The translations under genes were made by a program, and so were the position numbers. 64,000 nt of DNA from Beijerinckiaceae bacterium. GTDB lineage: Bacteria; Pseudomonadota; Alphaproteobacteria; Rhizobiales; Beijerinckiaceae. The stretch spans positions 62,001 through 126,000 of the forward strand of contig JAPZSB010000002.1 of assembly GCA_027531565.1 (NCBI GenBank), in the 5' to 3' direction. Shown here one piece after another: positions 55,481 to 63,920 of this stretch (position 1 is its first letter; each line of letters begins with the position of its first letter). The notes beneath the pieces were generated by a model. The model saw only the letters and a program-made list of their open reading frames with translations. It was not told the origin of the DNA and ran no database searches.

Positions 55481-56050
55481 TCAGCCGCTCCGGCCGGCCA
55501 GCGCCTTCTCGATTTCCGGCATCAACCGCGCGCGGATCGATTCCTCGGTCAGCGGGCCGACATGCTTGAAGACAATCCGGCCATCGGCAACGACGAAGGT
55601 TTCCGGAACGCCATAGACCCCCCATTCGATCGACATCCGGCCATCCCTGTCCGCGCCGACCGCGCGATAGGGGTTGCCCAGCCGGCCCAGGAAGCGCCGG
55701 GCATTCTCGGGATTGTCCTTCTGGTTGATGCCGTAGATCGGGAAGCGGGTGTCCCGCGCCAGTGCCATCAGCAGCGGATGTTCCTGGTGACAGGGCGCGC
55801 ACCAGGAGGCGAAGACATTGACGACGGAAACCCGCGCGCCGCTGAAGGCGGCCGGGGTCAGGCCGGGAATCTCCGAGCCCTCGATGGCGGGAAGCTCGGT
55901 CACAGGCACAGGCTTGCCGATCAGCGCCGAGGGAAGTTTCGACGGATCACCCGCGAAAAGCTGCAGGGCAAAGACACCGGCAAGGCCGAGAAACACCGCC
56001 AGCGGCAGGAAATAGACCCAGCGTCGGCTGGCCGGAGCAGGTTTGGTCAT
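55481..56050 (-). CDS. ccmG: Cytochrome c biogenesis thiol:disulfide reductase CcmG/DsbE
   Basis: Periplasmic membrane-anchored thioredoxin-like protein that reduces apocytochrome c or CcmH. The 189-residue product has one N-terminal helix (about 11-33), WCAPC in FASWCAPCHQEH, and the acidic pocket/cis-Pro region YGVPETFVV. Its start overlaps the ccmD stop by four bases. Last gene of ccmABCDG on the minus strand. Confidence 0.95.
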   Translation of the reverse strand: MTKPAPASRRWVYFLPLAVFLGLAGVFALQLFAGDPSKLPSALIGKPVPVTELPAIEGSEIPGLTPAAFSGARVSVVNVFASWCAPCHQEHPLLMALARDTRFPIYGINQKDNPENARRFLGRLGNPYRAVGADRDGRMSIEWGVYGVPETFVVADGRIVFKHVGPLTEESIRARLMPEIEKALAGRSG

Positions 56051-56214
56051 GAGGGTCGCTTTCCGCCTTCCGGGAACAGCGCCTCGAGCCGGCCGAGGCG
56101 GGCCCGTGCCGCGCGCAGCGACAGCCATGAGGCGAGGATCACCCCGCCGAGGATGATCGCCGTCGCGGCGTAGGCAGCGAAAATGAAGCCGGCATGGGCG
56201 CCCGGATCGATCAT
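56047..56214 (-). CDS. ccmD: Haem exporter protein CcmD
   Basis: 55-residue single-pass membrane protein that helps release holo-CcmE from CcmABC. It has one helix (FIFAAYAATAIILGGVILASW) followed by a basic tail. It overlaps ccmC at its start and ccmG at its end by four bases each (ATGA), as is typical. The identification rests on size, topology and position. Confidence 0.92.
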   Translation of the reverse strand: MIDPGAHAGFIFAAYAATAIILGGVILASWLSLRAARARLGRLEALFPEGGKRPS

Positions 56215-56969
56215 GCGCGGTCTCCCGGAATTCCGGCGGCAAGGCGTTGCAGCCGGTCGATCCGGCGCAGGGTGAGTTCGGTCTTCATGCGCACGAGCAG
56301 CAGAACCACATACAGCGCGAGATAGCCCAGAGCCATGATCAGCAGCGGCTTGAGCATCGAGGGATGGATGGTCGGCCCGTCGAGCCGGAAGACCGAGGCG
56401 GGCTGGTGGAGCGTGTACCACCAGTCGACCGAGAACTTGATGATCGGCAGGTTGACCGCGCCCACCAGCGTCAGGATGGCCACGGCGCGGGCCGCCCGCA
56501 GCGGATCATCGACCGCGCGCCAGAGCGCCATGATGCCGAGATAGATCAGCAGGAGCACGAGGACGGAGGTCATGCGGGCATCCCATTGCCACCAGGTCCC
56601 CCAGGTCGGTTTGCCCCAGATCGAGCCCGTGATCAGACAGACGAGGGTGAAGGCGGCTCCGAGCGGCGCCGCCGCCTTCTGCGCCACATCGGCCATGGGA
56701 TGGCGGAAGACCAGCGTGCCGAGCGCGGAGACGACCATGCCGGCATAGACGAACAGCGCCAGCCATGCGGCGGGGACATGGATATACATGATCCGGACCG
56801 TATCGCCCTGCTGGTAATCGGCTGGCGAGACGAAGAACGTGCCGTAGAGGCCCCAGACGAAGAGCACGAGAGTCACGATCACCAGCGGCCAGAGCAGGCG
56901 GTCCGCCCAGCGGTTGAAGACCGCAGGGTTGGCGAGCTGGAGCCATGAGGTGGGGCGGGCGTCGTTCAT
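56211..56969 (-). CDS. ccmC: Haem exporter CcmC
   Basis: Haem-handling membrane protein that loads haem on CcmE. The 252-residue product has six helices, the periplasmic tryptophan-rich motif WGTWWQWDAR and the flanking histidines in RIMYIHVP and WYTLHQPAS. ATG 56969 starts ten bases after the ccmB stop. Confidence 0.96.
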   Translation of the reverse strand: MNDARPTSWLQLANPAVFNRWADRLLWPLVIVTLVLFVWGLYGTFFVSPADYQQGDTVRIMYIHVPAAWLALFVYAGMVVSALGTLVFRHPMADVAQKAAAPLGAAFTLVCLITGSIWGKPTWGTWWQWDARMTSVLVLLLIYLGIMALWRAVDDPLRAARAVAILTLVGAVNLPIIKFSVDWWYTLHQPASVFRLDGPTIHPSMLKPLLIMALGYLALYVVLLLVRMKTELTLRRIDRLQRLAAGIPGDRA

Positions 56970-56979
56970 TGCAGGCTCT

Positions 56980-57645
56980 CTATTGCCGGGCATGGCGAAG
57001 GGCGGCGGCCGCGCTGACCGGCGCGATGACGAGCATCAGCAGCGTCATGCCGCCGAGCAGCATCAACGGGGTCGTGTAGGGCCGGCCGAGGGCCGCCTCC
57101 TTCACAAGCGTCGCGCCGAAAATAAGGGTCGGGACCGTCAGGGGCAAGACCAGCACCGAGAGCAGCAGCCCGCCCCGCTTCAGGCTGACGGTCAGGGCGG
57201 CGCCGATCAGGCCGATCAGCGTCAGGGCCGGCGTGCCGATGAGAAGGGACAGCGCCAGCGGTGCCATGGCCTGCGGTTCGATGGCGAGCATCAGGCCAAG
57301 CAGGGGTGCCGCCAGGCTGAGCGGCAGGCCGGTGACCAGCCAATGCGCCAGCGCCTTGGCGAGGACCAGCAATTCCAGCGGCGTTCCGCTCAGGAGGAAC
57401 TGGTCGACCACGCCCTCCTCCTCGTCGGCCTGCAGCAGCCGGTCGAGCCCGAGCAGGGTGGCCAGCAGGGCCGAGAGCCAGAGGAAGGCCGGGGCGATCC
57501 GGCTGATGAAGCGCTGGTCGGCGCCGATGGCGAAGGGCAGCAGCGAAACGAGAATCAGAAAGAAGACGAGGCCGAGTTCGGCCCCGGCGCCGACGCGGCG
57601 GGCCAGCCGGAGATCCCGCAGGAGGAGGGCGGTCCAGCCGGTCAT
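56980..57645 (-). CDS. ccmB: Haem exporter CcmB
   Basis: Membrane subunit of the CcmAB ABC transporter. The 221-residue product has six helices and the family stretches LQADEEEGVVDQFLLSG and LPLTVPTLIFGA. The start overlaps the ccmA stop by four bases. The frame is open upstream through ccmA, but ATG 57645 gives MTGWTALLLRDLRLARR, the conserved start. Confidence 0.95.
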   Translation of the reverse strand: MTGWTALLLRDLRLARRVGAGAELGLVFFLILVSLLPFAIGADQRFISRIAPAFLWLSALLATLLGLDRLLQADEEEGVVDQFLLSGTPLELLVLAKALAHWLVTGLPLSLAAPLLGLMLAIEPQAMAPLALSLLIGTPALTLIGLIGAALTVSLKRGGLLLSVLVLPLTVPTLIFGATLVKEAALGRPYTTPLMLLGGMTLLMLVIAPVSAAAALRHARQ

Positions 57646-58286
57646 GGCGCTGCGCCTCCAAGCGTGACATTGCGGAGATCGGGCAGGTCGAGCGGCTGGT
57701 GGGTTGCTGCGATCACAAGGCCCCCGGCTGCCGCATGGGCCGCGATCAACCGACGGACTAGGGCCTGGCCGTCGCGGTCGAGGGCCGTGAAGGGTTCGTC
57801 CAGCAGCCAGACCGGGCGCGGCGCGGCGAGAAGCCGCGCCAGCGCGACGCGCCGCCGCTGGCCGGCGGAGAGCACCTCGACGGGCAGTTCCGCCAGCGAT
57901 GCGGCACCGACTTCGGCAAGAGCGGCAGCGCAGCGTTCCGGGTCGCCGCCCAGCAGGCTGGCGAGCGTGGCGACATTGTCCTGCGCTGTCAGACCGTCCC
58001 GCAAACCCTCGTGATGCCCGCTGTAGTGCAGGCATTCCGCCGGCGTGGCGTCGTCCGGGAGCGGCGACCAGCGGATCGTGCCGGCATCCGGCCTCAGGAA
58101 CCCGGCGATCAGGCGCAGCAGCGTGGACTTTCCGGTGCCGTTCGGCCCGGTCAGCTGGAGCACCTGCCCCGGCGCGAGGTCGATATCGAGGTCGCGGAAC
58201 AGGGTCCGGTAACCCCGCGCCATGGCCAGGCCACGGATGGCCAGGGCCGGTGCCGGGACCCTCCCGAGCGTCGAAAGCGGGGCCAT
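57642..58286 (-). CDS. ccmA: Haem exporter ATPase CcmA
   Basis: ABC ATPase of the CcmAB complex, which drives release of holo-CcmE. The 214-residue product has Walker A GPNGTGKS, a variant signature LSAGQRRRVALARLL, Walker B WLLDEPFTALD and the switch His in AATHQPLDL. First gene of ccmABCDG; ccmE, ccmF and ccmH are not in this window. ATG 58286 has AGGA upstream; a TTG 15 bases earlier is possible. Confidence 0.95.
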   Translation of the reverse strand: MAPLSTLGRVPAPALAIRGLAMARGYRTLFRDLDIDLAPGQVLQLTGPNGTGKSTLLRLIAGFLRPDAGTIRWSPLPDDATPAECLHYSGHHEGLRDGLTAQDNVATLASLLGGDPERCAAALAEVGAASLAELPVEVLSAGQRRRVALARLLAAPRPVWLLDEPFTALDRDGQALVRRLIAAHAAAGGLVIAATHQPLDLPDLRNVTLGGAAP

Positions 58287-58373
58287 GTTCCTGTCGCCCA
58301 AGGCGGATCCAAACGTTCCGGGGTTACGCGAAAGATCAACATCGAGCCTGTAGCGGGATTTTTAGAAATGATC

Positions 58374-58379
58374 TATAGA
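58374..58379 (+). promoter_or_regulatory. Possible -10 element of the acnA promoter
   Basis: TATAGA within an AT-rich patch (58358-58379) in the 265-base gap between divergent ccmA and acnA. No good -35 is seen. If real, the acnA transcript would start near 58386 and have a leader of about 165 bases. Confidence 0.3.
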
Positions 58380-58461
58380 CGCGCTCATGGCTGCGTCGCG
58401 CGCTCGGGTTGAAGCGCGGGGTCCGGGCACACCCGGGCGGCGCACGCGGATCTCGCGCTCG

Positions 58462-58540
58462 GAATCAGGGTCCAACTCCTTGTTCCCGAGGTCGTTTCGG
58501 CTCCCCCGGCCACCCCGAAACGCGAACCCTGATTCAAGGA
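58462..58540 (+). ncRNA. Structured acnA leader, candidate SD-sequestering pseudoknot element
   Basis: Outer stem GAATCAGGGT (58462-58471) with ACCCTGATTC (58526-58535), ten perfect pairs. Inside it, CGTTTCGG (58493-58500) pairs with CCGAAACG (58515-58522), eight perfect pairs. The 21 bases between the left arms contain TCCTTG (58477-58482), exactly complementary to CAAGGA (58535-58540), which holds the acnA ribosome-binding site directly after the outer stem. Such a layout allows an H-type pseudoknot masking the site, as in SAM-II and preQ1 switches. I recognise no known class. An additional hairpin CCGGG-CACA-CCCGG lies at 58423-58436. Confidence 0.55.
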
Positions 58541-58551
58541 TTTCCAGCCCG

Positions 58552-61248
58552 ATGTCGCTCGACAGCTTCAAGTGCCGCAAGCAGCTCACGGTCAATGGCA
58601 AGACCTACACCTATTATTCCCTTCCCGACGCCGAGAAGAATGGCCTCGCGGGGGTGAGCAAGCTCCCTTACTCGATGAAGGTTCTGCTCGAGAACCTGCT
58701 TCGCCACGAGGATGGCCGCTCGGTCACCAAGGCCGATATCGAGGCCGTCTCGGCCTGGCTCGACAACAAGGGCAAGGCGGAGAAGGAAATCGGGTTCCGC
58801 CCGGCCCGCGTGCTCATGCAGGACTTCACCGGCGTCCCGGCGGTGGTCGATCTCGCCGCGATGCGCGACGGCATGGAAGCCCTCGGCGGCGATCCGAACA
58901 AGATCAACCCGCTGGTGCCGGTCGATCTCGTCATCGACCATTCGGTGATCGTCGATGAATTCGGGTCGGCCAAGGCGTTCGACCGGAATGTCGAGCTGGA
59001 ATACGAGCGCAACATGGAGCGCTACAACTTCCTGAAATGGGGCCAGGGTGCTTTCGCGAATTTCCGCGTCGTGCCGCCGGGCACCGGCATCTGCCACCAG
59101 GTCAACACGGAATATCTTGCCCAGACCGTCTGGACCAAGCGCGACACGGATGGTTCCATGCTGGCCTATCCGGACACGGTCGTGGGCACGGACAGCCATA
59201 CCACGATGGTCAATGGCCTTGCGGTTCTCGGCTGGGGCGTCGGCGGGATCGAGGCGGAAGCCGCGATGCTCGGCCAGCCGCAATCCATGCTGCTGCCGGA
59301 AGTGATCGGTTTCGAGCTGACCGGCAAGGTCAATGAAGGCGTGACCGCCACCGACCTCGTGCTCACCGTGACGCAGATGCTGCGCAAGAAGGGCGTCGTG
59401 TCGAAATTCGTCGAGTTCTTCGGCCCGGGCCTCGACACGCTCAGCCTCGCCGACCGCGCCACCATCGCGAATATGGGTCCGGAATACGGCGCGACCTGCG
59501 GCTTCTTCCCCTGCGATGCGGAAACGGTGAAGTATCTCACCATGACCGGCCGCGAGAAGGATCGCATCGCCCTGGTCGATGCCTATTGCAAGGCGCAGGG
59601 CCTGTTCCGCGAGAAGGGGGCGGCGGCGCCGGTCTTCACCGATACGCTGAGCCTCGATCTCGCCACCGTCCTGCCGTCGATGGCCGGTCCGAAGCGGCCC
59701 GAGGGCCGCGTTGCGCTGACCGATGTCGCCTCCGGTTTCGCCACCGCGCTGGCCGGGGAATACAAGAAGGCCGGCGACGAGGGCCGCAAGGCCCAGGTCG
59801 AGGGCAAGAATTTCTCGATCAGCCATGGTGACGTGGTGATCGCGGCGATCACCTCCTGCACGAACACCTCGAACCCGAGCGTGCTGATCGCGGCCGGCCT
59901 TCTCGCCCGGAACGCGCTGGCCAAGGGCCTGACCACCAAGCCGTGGGTCAAGACCTCGCTCGCCCCTGGATCGCAGGTCGTGGCCGAATATCTCGAGAAG
60001 GCCGGACTCCAGAAGGATCTCGACGGGCTCGGCTTCAACCTGGTTGGCTTCGGCTGCACCACCTGCATCGGCAATTCGGGCCCGCTGCCGGCGGAAATCT
60101 CGAAGGCGATCAACGATAACGGCATGATCGCGGCGGCGGTTCTCTCGGGCAACCGCAACTTCGAGGGCCGCGTCTCGCCGGATGTGCAGGCGAATTACCT
60201 CGCCTCGCCGCCGCTGGTCGTCGCCTATGCGCTGGCCGGTTCGGTGACCAAGGATCTCTCGAAGGAGCCGCTCGGCGAGGGCGCGGATGGCAAGCCTGTC
60301 TACCTGCGTGACATCTGGCCGACGACGCATGACATCCAGGACTACATCGCCAAATACGTCACACGCGAGCTGTTCGAGACGAAATATGCCGATGTGTTCA
60401 AGGGCGACAAGCGCTGGCAGGGCGTGAAGACCTCGACCGGTCTGACCTATGCCTGGAATTCGGGTTCGACCTATGTGCAGAACCCGCCCTATTTCCGCGG
60501 CATCACCAAGACGCCCGCTCCGGTCACCGATGTGAAGAATGCCCGGATCCTGGCTTTGTTCGGCGACAAGATCACGACCGACCACATCTCGCCGGCCGGT
60601 TCCATCAAGGCCGCTTCGCCGGCGGGGGCCTATCTGCTCGAGCGGCAGGTCCGCCCGGCGGATTTCAACCAGTACGGCACGCGGCGCGGCAATCACGAGG
60701 TGATGATGCGTGGTACCTTCGCGAATATCCGCATCAAGAATTTCTCCGTGAAGGATGATGCCGGCGCGACCCCGGAAGGGGGTTACGCCATCCATTATCC
60801 GTCGCGCGAGAAGATGTTCATCTATGATGCCGCGATGCGCTACGAGCAGGAAAACGTGCCGCTGGTCGTCTTTGCCGGCGTCGAATACGGCAATGGCTCC
60901 AGCCGCGACTGGGCCGCGAAGGGCACGGCCCTGCTGGGCGTCAAGGCCGTGATCGCGCAGAGCTTCGAGCGCATCCATCGCTCGAACCTCGTCGGGATGG
61001 GCATCGTGCCGTTCGTGTTCGAGGACGGCACGTCCTGGCAGAGCCTGGGCCTGAAGGGCGACGAACTCGTCGATATTCCCGGCCTGACCGGCATCAAGCC
61101 GCGCCAGAAGGTGGTGGCCAAGGTGACCCGCGCCGATGGCTCCAGCTTCGACCTGCCGCTGATCTGCCGGATCGATACGCTCGACGAGATCGAGTATTTC
61201 AAGAATGGCGGCATCCTGCACTACGTGCTGCGCCAGCTGGCGGCCTGA
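58552..61248 (+). CDS. acnA: Aconitate hydratase A
   Basis: 4Fe-4S enzyme of the citric acid cycle interconverting citrate and isocitrate. The 898-residue product begins SLDSFKCRKQLTVNGKTY as in AcnA homologues. It has the cluster cysteines Cys436 (SCTNTSNP), Cys502 and Cys505 (GCTTCIGNSG), and the C-terminal swivel-domain motifs DKITTDHISPAGSIK and YGNGSSRDWAAKG. An ATG at 58387 is in frame but would translate the structured leader into an unconserved Arg-rich extension; ATG 58552 is preferred, with AAGGA 11 bases upstream. Expression may be controlled by the leader element. Confidence 0.97.
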   Translation: MSLDSFKCRKQLTVNGKTYTYYSLPDAEKNGLAGVSKLPYSMKVLLENLLRHEDGRSVTKADIEAVSAWLDNKGKAEKEIGFRPARVLMQDFTGVPAVVDLAAMRDGMEALGGDPNKINPLVPVDLVIDHSVIVDEFGSAKAFDRNVELEYERNMERYNFLKWGQGAFANFRVVPPGTGICHQVNTEYLAQTVWTKRDTDGSMLAYPDTVVGTDSHTTMVNGLAVLGWGVGGIEAEAAMLGQPQSMLLPEVIGFELTGKVNEGVTATDLVLTVTQMLRKKGVVSKFVEFFGPGLDTLSLADRATIANMGPEYGATCGFFPCDAETVKYLTMTGREKDRIALVDAYCKAQGLFREKGAAAPVFTDTLSLDLATVLPSMAGPKRPEGRVALTDVASGFATALAGEYKKAGDEGRKAQVEGKNFSISHGDVVIAAITSCTNTSNPSVLIAAGLLARNALAKGLTTKPWVKTSLAPGSQVVAEYLEKAGLQKDLDGLGFNLVGFGCTTCIGNSGPLPAEISKAINDNGMIAAAVLSGNRNFEGRVSPDVQANYLASPPLVVAYALAGSVTKDLSKEPLGEGADGKPVYLRDIWPTTHDIQDYIAKYVTRELFETKYADVFKGDKRWQGVKTSTGLTYAWNSGSTYVQNPPYFRGITKTPAPVTDVKNARILALFGDKITTDHISPAGSIKAASPAGAYLLERQVRPADFNQYGTRRGNHEVMMRGTFANIRIKNFSVKDDAGATPEGGYAIHYPSREKMFIYDAAMRYEQENVPLVVFAGVEYGNGSSRDWAAKGTALLGVKAVIAQSFERIHRSNLVGMGIVPFVFEDGTSWQSLGLKGDELVDIPGLTGIKPRQKVVAKVTRADGSSFDLPLICRIDTLDEIEYFKNGGILHYVLRQLAA

Positions 61249-61273
61249 GCAGCCCCGGCCTTTTCCGACCCTG

Positions 61274-61300
61274 CCGGACGCACCTTCCCGGGGCGTCCGG
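61274..61300 (+). terminator. Hairpin after acnA, possible terminator
   Basis: CCGGACGC, 11-base loop, GCGTCCGG: eight perfect pairs, 25 bases after the acnA stop. It is followed by TCTCCCCTT rather than a T-run, so it would be a weak intrinsic terminator or a 3'-end stabiliser. The rest of the 179-base gap before the DUF1223 gene shows nothing further. Confidence 0.4.
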
Positions 61301-61427
61301 TCTCCCCTTCCGGCGACCGTCCCTGCCGGGAGATGAGAATTCCGGCCTCTACACCGGGTTGTGATTGGTCGTTGAAGCCAAATGGGTGTTTGTGCTTCCT
61401 CAACATCCTTGTGGTCTTGTGGGTTCC

Positions 61428-62174
61428 ATGTCGCTCTGCCGTCGCCGTTTTTCCGCCCTTGCCCTCGGTGCGCTCCTCGCGCCGTCGGCGGGTCGTGCCC
61501 AGAACGGTGCCACCTCGATCTCGGTCGTCGAGCTCTTCACCAGCCAGGGCTGCTCTTCCTGCCCGCCGGCCGATGCGCTGATGGTCCAGCTCGCCGGGCA
61601 TCCGACCACCCTTCCGATCACCTACCCGGTCGAGATCTGGGATTATCTCGGCTGGAAGGACACCCTCGCCAAGCCGGCCTTCACGAAGCGCCACCGCGCC
61701 TATGCGGCGATGGTTGCGGGCAAGCGGGTCTACACGCCGCAGGCCATCGTCAATGGCCGGGGCCATTGCGTCGGATCGGACGGGCTGGCGATTTCGCGCC
61801 TGAAGCTCTCGCCGCCGGTCAATGCGGCCAGGATCACGCTGGCGCGGGAGGGGCAGGACTGGTCCTATCGCGTTGCTCTCACGCAGCCGGCGGGTGATGT
61901 CCGGCTTGTGCTGGTTCCCGTCGTGTCCCGCCAGCAGGTCCAGATCGGCAAGGGCGAGAATTCCGGCCGCGCGATCACCTATGCCAATGTGGCACGGGCG
62001 CTGATCGATCTCGGGCCGGTCACCGGCGCCGAGGCGCGCGGTATCCTCCGCGACAGCCAGGTCGCCATTGATGGCGCCGATGGCTTCGCCCTGCTCGTCC
62101 AGAGCGGCACACTGGAAGCGCCGGGCGTCGTGCTCGGTGCCGCCTATGCCGGGGTCGATGGCGTCAAGGCCTGA
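61428..62174 (+). CDS. Exported DUF1223 thioredoxin-like protein
   Basis: 248-residue precursor with a signal peptide (MSLCRRRFSALALGALLAP, ending GRAQ). The DUF1223 domain has VVELFTSQGCSSCPPADALM, a CxxC-like motif near the start of a thioredoxin-like fold, then VEIWDYLGWKDTLAKPAFT and YTPQAIVNGRGHCVGSD. Family function is not established; a periplasmic thiol-redox role is plausible. The start at 61428 is chosen because it yields a proper signal peptide; the Shine-Dalgarno sequence is weak. Commonly found near acnA in Alphaproteobacteria. Confidence 0.9.
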   Translation: MSLCRRRFSALALGALLAPSAGRAQNGATSISVVELFTSQGCSSCPPADALMVQLAGHPTTLPITYPVEIWDYLGWKDTLAKPAFTKRHRAYAAMVAGKRVYTPQAIVNGRGHCVGSDGLAISRLKLSPPVNAARITLAREGQDWSYRVALTQPAGDVRLVLVPVVSRQQVQIGKGENSGRAITYANVARALIDLGPVTGAEARGILRDSQVAIDGADGFALLVQSGTLEAPGVVLGAAYAGVDGVKA

Positions 62175-62177
62175 CCC

Positions 62178-63920
62178 TCAATAACCGATCGCTGCCGTGC
62201 CGCGCTGGCGCGGATCGGACGCGCCGGTTATCCCTTCTGCCGAAACCAGGATGGAATTGGCCGAGCCGCTCGTCGTGCCGGGCCGCACCGTATGCCCGCG
62301 CTCGGCCAGCAGGCGGAGGGTATCCGGGGACAGGCCGTTCTCCACCGCCAGCGCATCCGGCCGCCATTGATGGTGGATGCGCGGGAAGGCGACGGCCTCG
62401 GCGATGTTCATGCCATGGTCAATGACGTTGACGATGACCTGCAATACCGTGGTGATGATCCGGCTTCCCCCCGGCGAGCCGGTGATCAGGAACAGCTTGC
62501 CGTTGCGGAACACGAAGGTCGGGGTCATTGACGAAAGCGGCCGTGCACCGGGCGCAACGGAGTTGGCATCGCTGCCGACAAGGCCATAGGCGTTCTGGGC
62601 GCCGGCCCGGGCCGAGAAATCATCCATCTCGTTGTTGAGCAGTACGCCGGTTCCCTCGGCGACCATGGCCATGCCGTAGGAGAAATTCAGCGTGTAGGTA
62701 TTCGACACCGCATTGCCCTCCGAATCGAGCACGGAGAAATGCGTGGTCTGGTCCGGCTCGTGCGGGAGCGGGTTGCCGGCGGCGATTTCCTCGGCCTTGC
62801 GGGCCCGTTCGGGCAGGATCGCCTTGCGCTGCGTTTCGGCATAGGCCTTCGCCGTCAGGCCTCGGACCGGTACCTTCACCCGGTCCGGATCGCCAAGGAA
62901 ACTCGCACGATCGGCATAGGCCGGCTTCATCGCCTCGGCCAGAAGATGGAGCGAGGCGGCGCTGCCCGGCCCGGTCGCCTTCAGGTCGAATCCTTCGAGA
63001 ATGTTGAGGATCTGGATCAGGTGGATGCCGCCGGAGGAGGGCGGCGGCATGGAGACGATTTCATGTCCGCGATAGCTCCCCCGGACCGGCGGGCGCAGGA
63101 CCGGCCGGTAGGCGGCGAGATCGGCCTCGGTCAGGATGCCACCCGCGGCCTGCGCGGAGCGGGCGATCGCGGCGGCGATGCGGCCGCTGTAGAAGGCGTC
63201 GGGCCCTTGCTGGCGGATCGCCTCGAGCGTGGTGGCGAGATCGGTCTGGACGAGGCGGTCACCGCGCTGGAGCGGCCTGCCGTCCTTCAGGAAGATCGCG
63301 GCGGAGGACGGGAAGCGGCCGAGCCGCGGCGCGGCGGCGGGCAGCGAATCGGCAAGGTCTTCCTCGACGGCAATGCCTTCGCGCGCCAGCCGGACCGCCG
63401 GGGCGACGAGATCGGCCAGGCTGAACCGCCCGGAGCCGTATTTCTCGTGGGCCAGAGCCAGCCCGCGCACGGTGCCCGGTACGCCGATGGACAGGCCGGA
63501 ATCCCGCGACTTCTTCGGGTCCGGCTCGCCCTTCGAATCGAGGAACATGTCGCGCGTGGCGGCGGCCGGCGCGGTCTCGCGGTAGTCGATCGCGATGGTC
63601 TCGCCCGATTTCGCGAGATGGACCAGCATGAAGCCGCCCCCGCCGAGATTGCCGGCGCGCGGCAGGGTCACGGCAAGGGCGAAGCCGGTGGCGACGGCCG
63701 CGTCGACTGCGTTGCCCCCGGCCTTCAGGATCTCGACTCCGACCTGGCTGGCCTGCCGCTCCTGGCTCGACACCATGCCGTTGCGGGCCAGAACCGGCAG
63801 CATCCGGCTCTGCGAGGACAGGATCGGCTGGCCGGGCGCGGGAACGTTGCTCTGGGCAAGTGCCAGGCCGGACAGGAGGGAGCCGGCCAGAAAAAGGCCG
63901 AAACGGAGCGCGTGCTGCAT
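62178..63920 (-). CDS. ggt: Gamma-glutamyltransferase
   Basis: Periplasmic N-terminal-nucleophile hydrolase that cleaves glutathione and other gamma-glutamyl compounds. The 580-residue precursor has a signal peptide (MQHALRFGLFLAGSLLSGLALAQ). The autocleavage site and catalytic threonine is Thr392 in DQTTHFSVLDSEGNAV. Substrate-binding GNLGGGGFMLVH and TGSPGGSRIITTVLQV and the ending GASDPRQRGTAAIGY are canonical. GAGG lies six bases before the ATG. It converges with the DUF1223 gene, stops three bases apart. The last 80 bases of the window after the start hold no gene I can see. Confidence 0.96.
   Translation of the reverse strand: MQHALRFGLFLAGSLLSGLALAQSNVPAPGQPILSSQSRMLPVLARNGMVSSQERQASQVGVEILKAGGNAVDAAVATGFALAVTLPRAGNLGGGGFMLVHLAKSGETIAIDYRETAPAAATRDMFLDSKGEPDPKKSRDSGLSIGVPGTVRGLALAHEKYGSGRFSLADLVAPAVRLAREGIAVEEDLADSLPAAAPRLGRFPSSAAIFLKDGRPLQRGDRLVQTDLATTLEAIRQQGPDAFYSGRIAAAIARSAQAAGGILTEADLAAYRPVLRPPVRGSYRGHEIVSMPPPSSGGIHLIQILNILEGFDLKATGPGSAASLHLLAEAMKPAYADRASFLGDPDRVKVPVRGLTAKAYAETQRKAILPERARKAEEIAAGNPLPHEPDQTTHFSVLDSEGNAVSNTYTLNFSYGMAMVAEGTGVLLNNEMDDFSARAGAQNAYGLVGSDANSVAPGARPLSSMTPTFVFRNGKLFLITGSPGGSRIITTVLQVIVNVIDHGMNIAEAVAFPRIHHQWRPDALAVENGLSPDTLRLLAERGHTVRPGTTSGSANSILVSAEGITGASDPRQRGTAAIGY

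Noticed and set aside
58387-58551. Upstream in-frame ATG giving acnA a 55-residue N-terminal extension
   Set aside because: The extension is Arg/Pro-rich and not like aconitase N-termini; the open frame is explained by GC content. Kept as a caveat to the leader-RNA proposal.
58534-61221. Very long open frame (about 895 codons) opposite acnA; similar antisense frames opposite ftsK, rho/mnmE, leuS and ggt
   Set aside because: High-GC third positions keep antisense frames open. Their translations are Arg/His/Asp/Gly-rich with no recognisable motif, while the sense strands encode clear full-length families.
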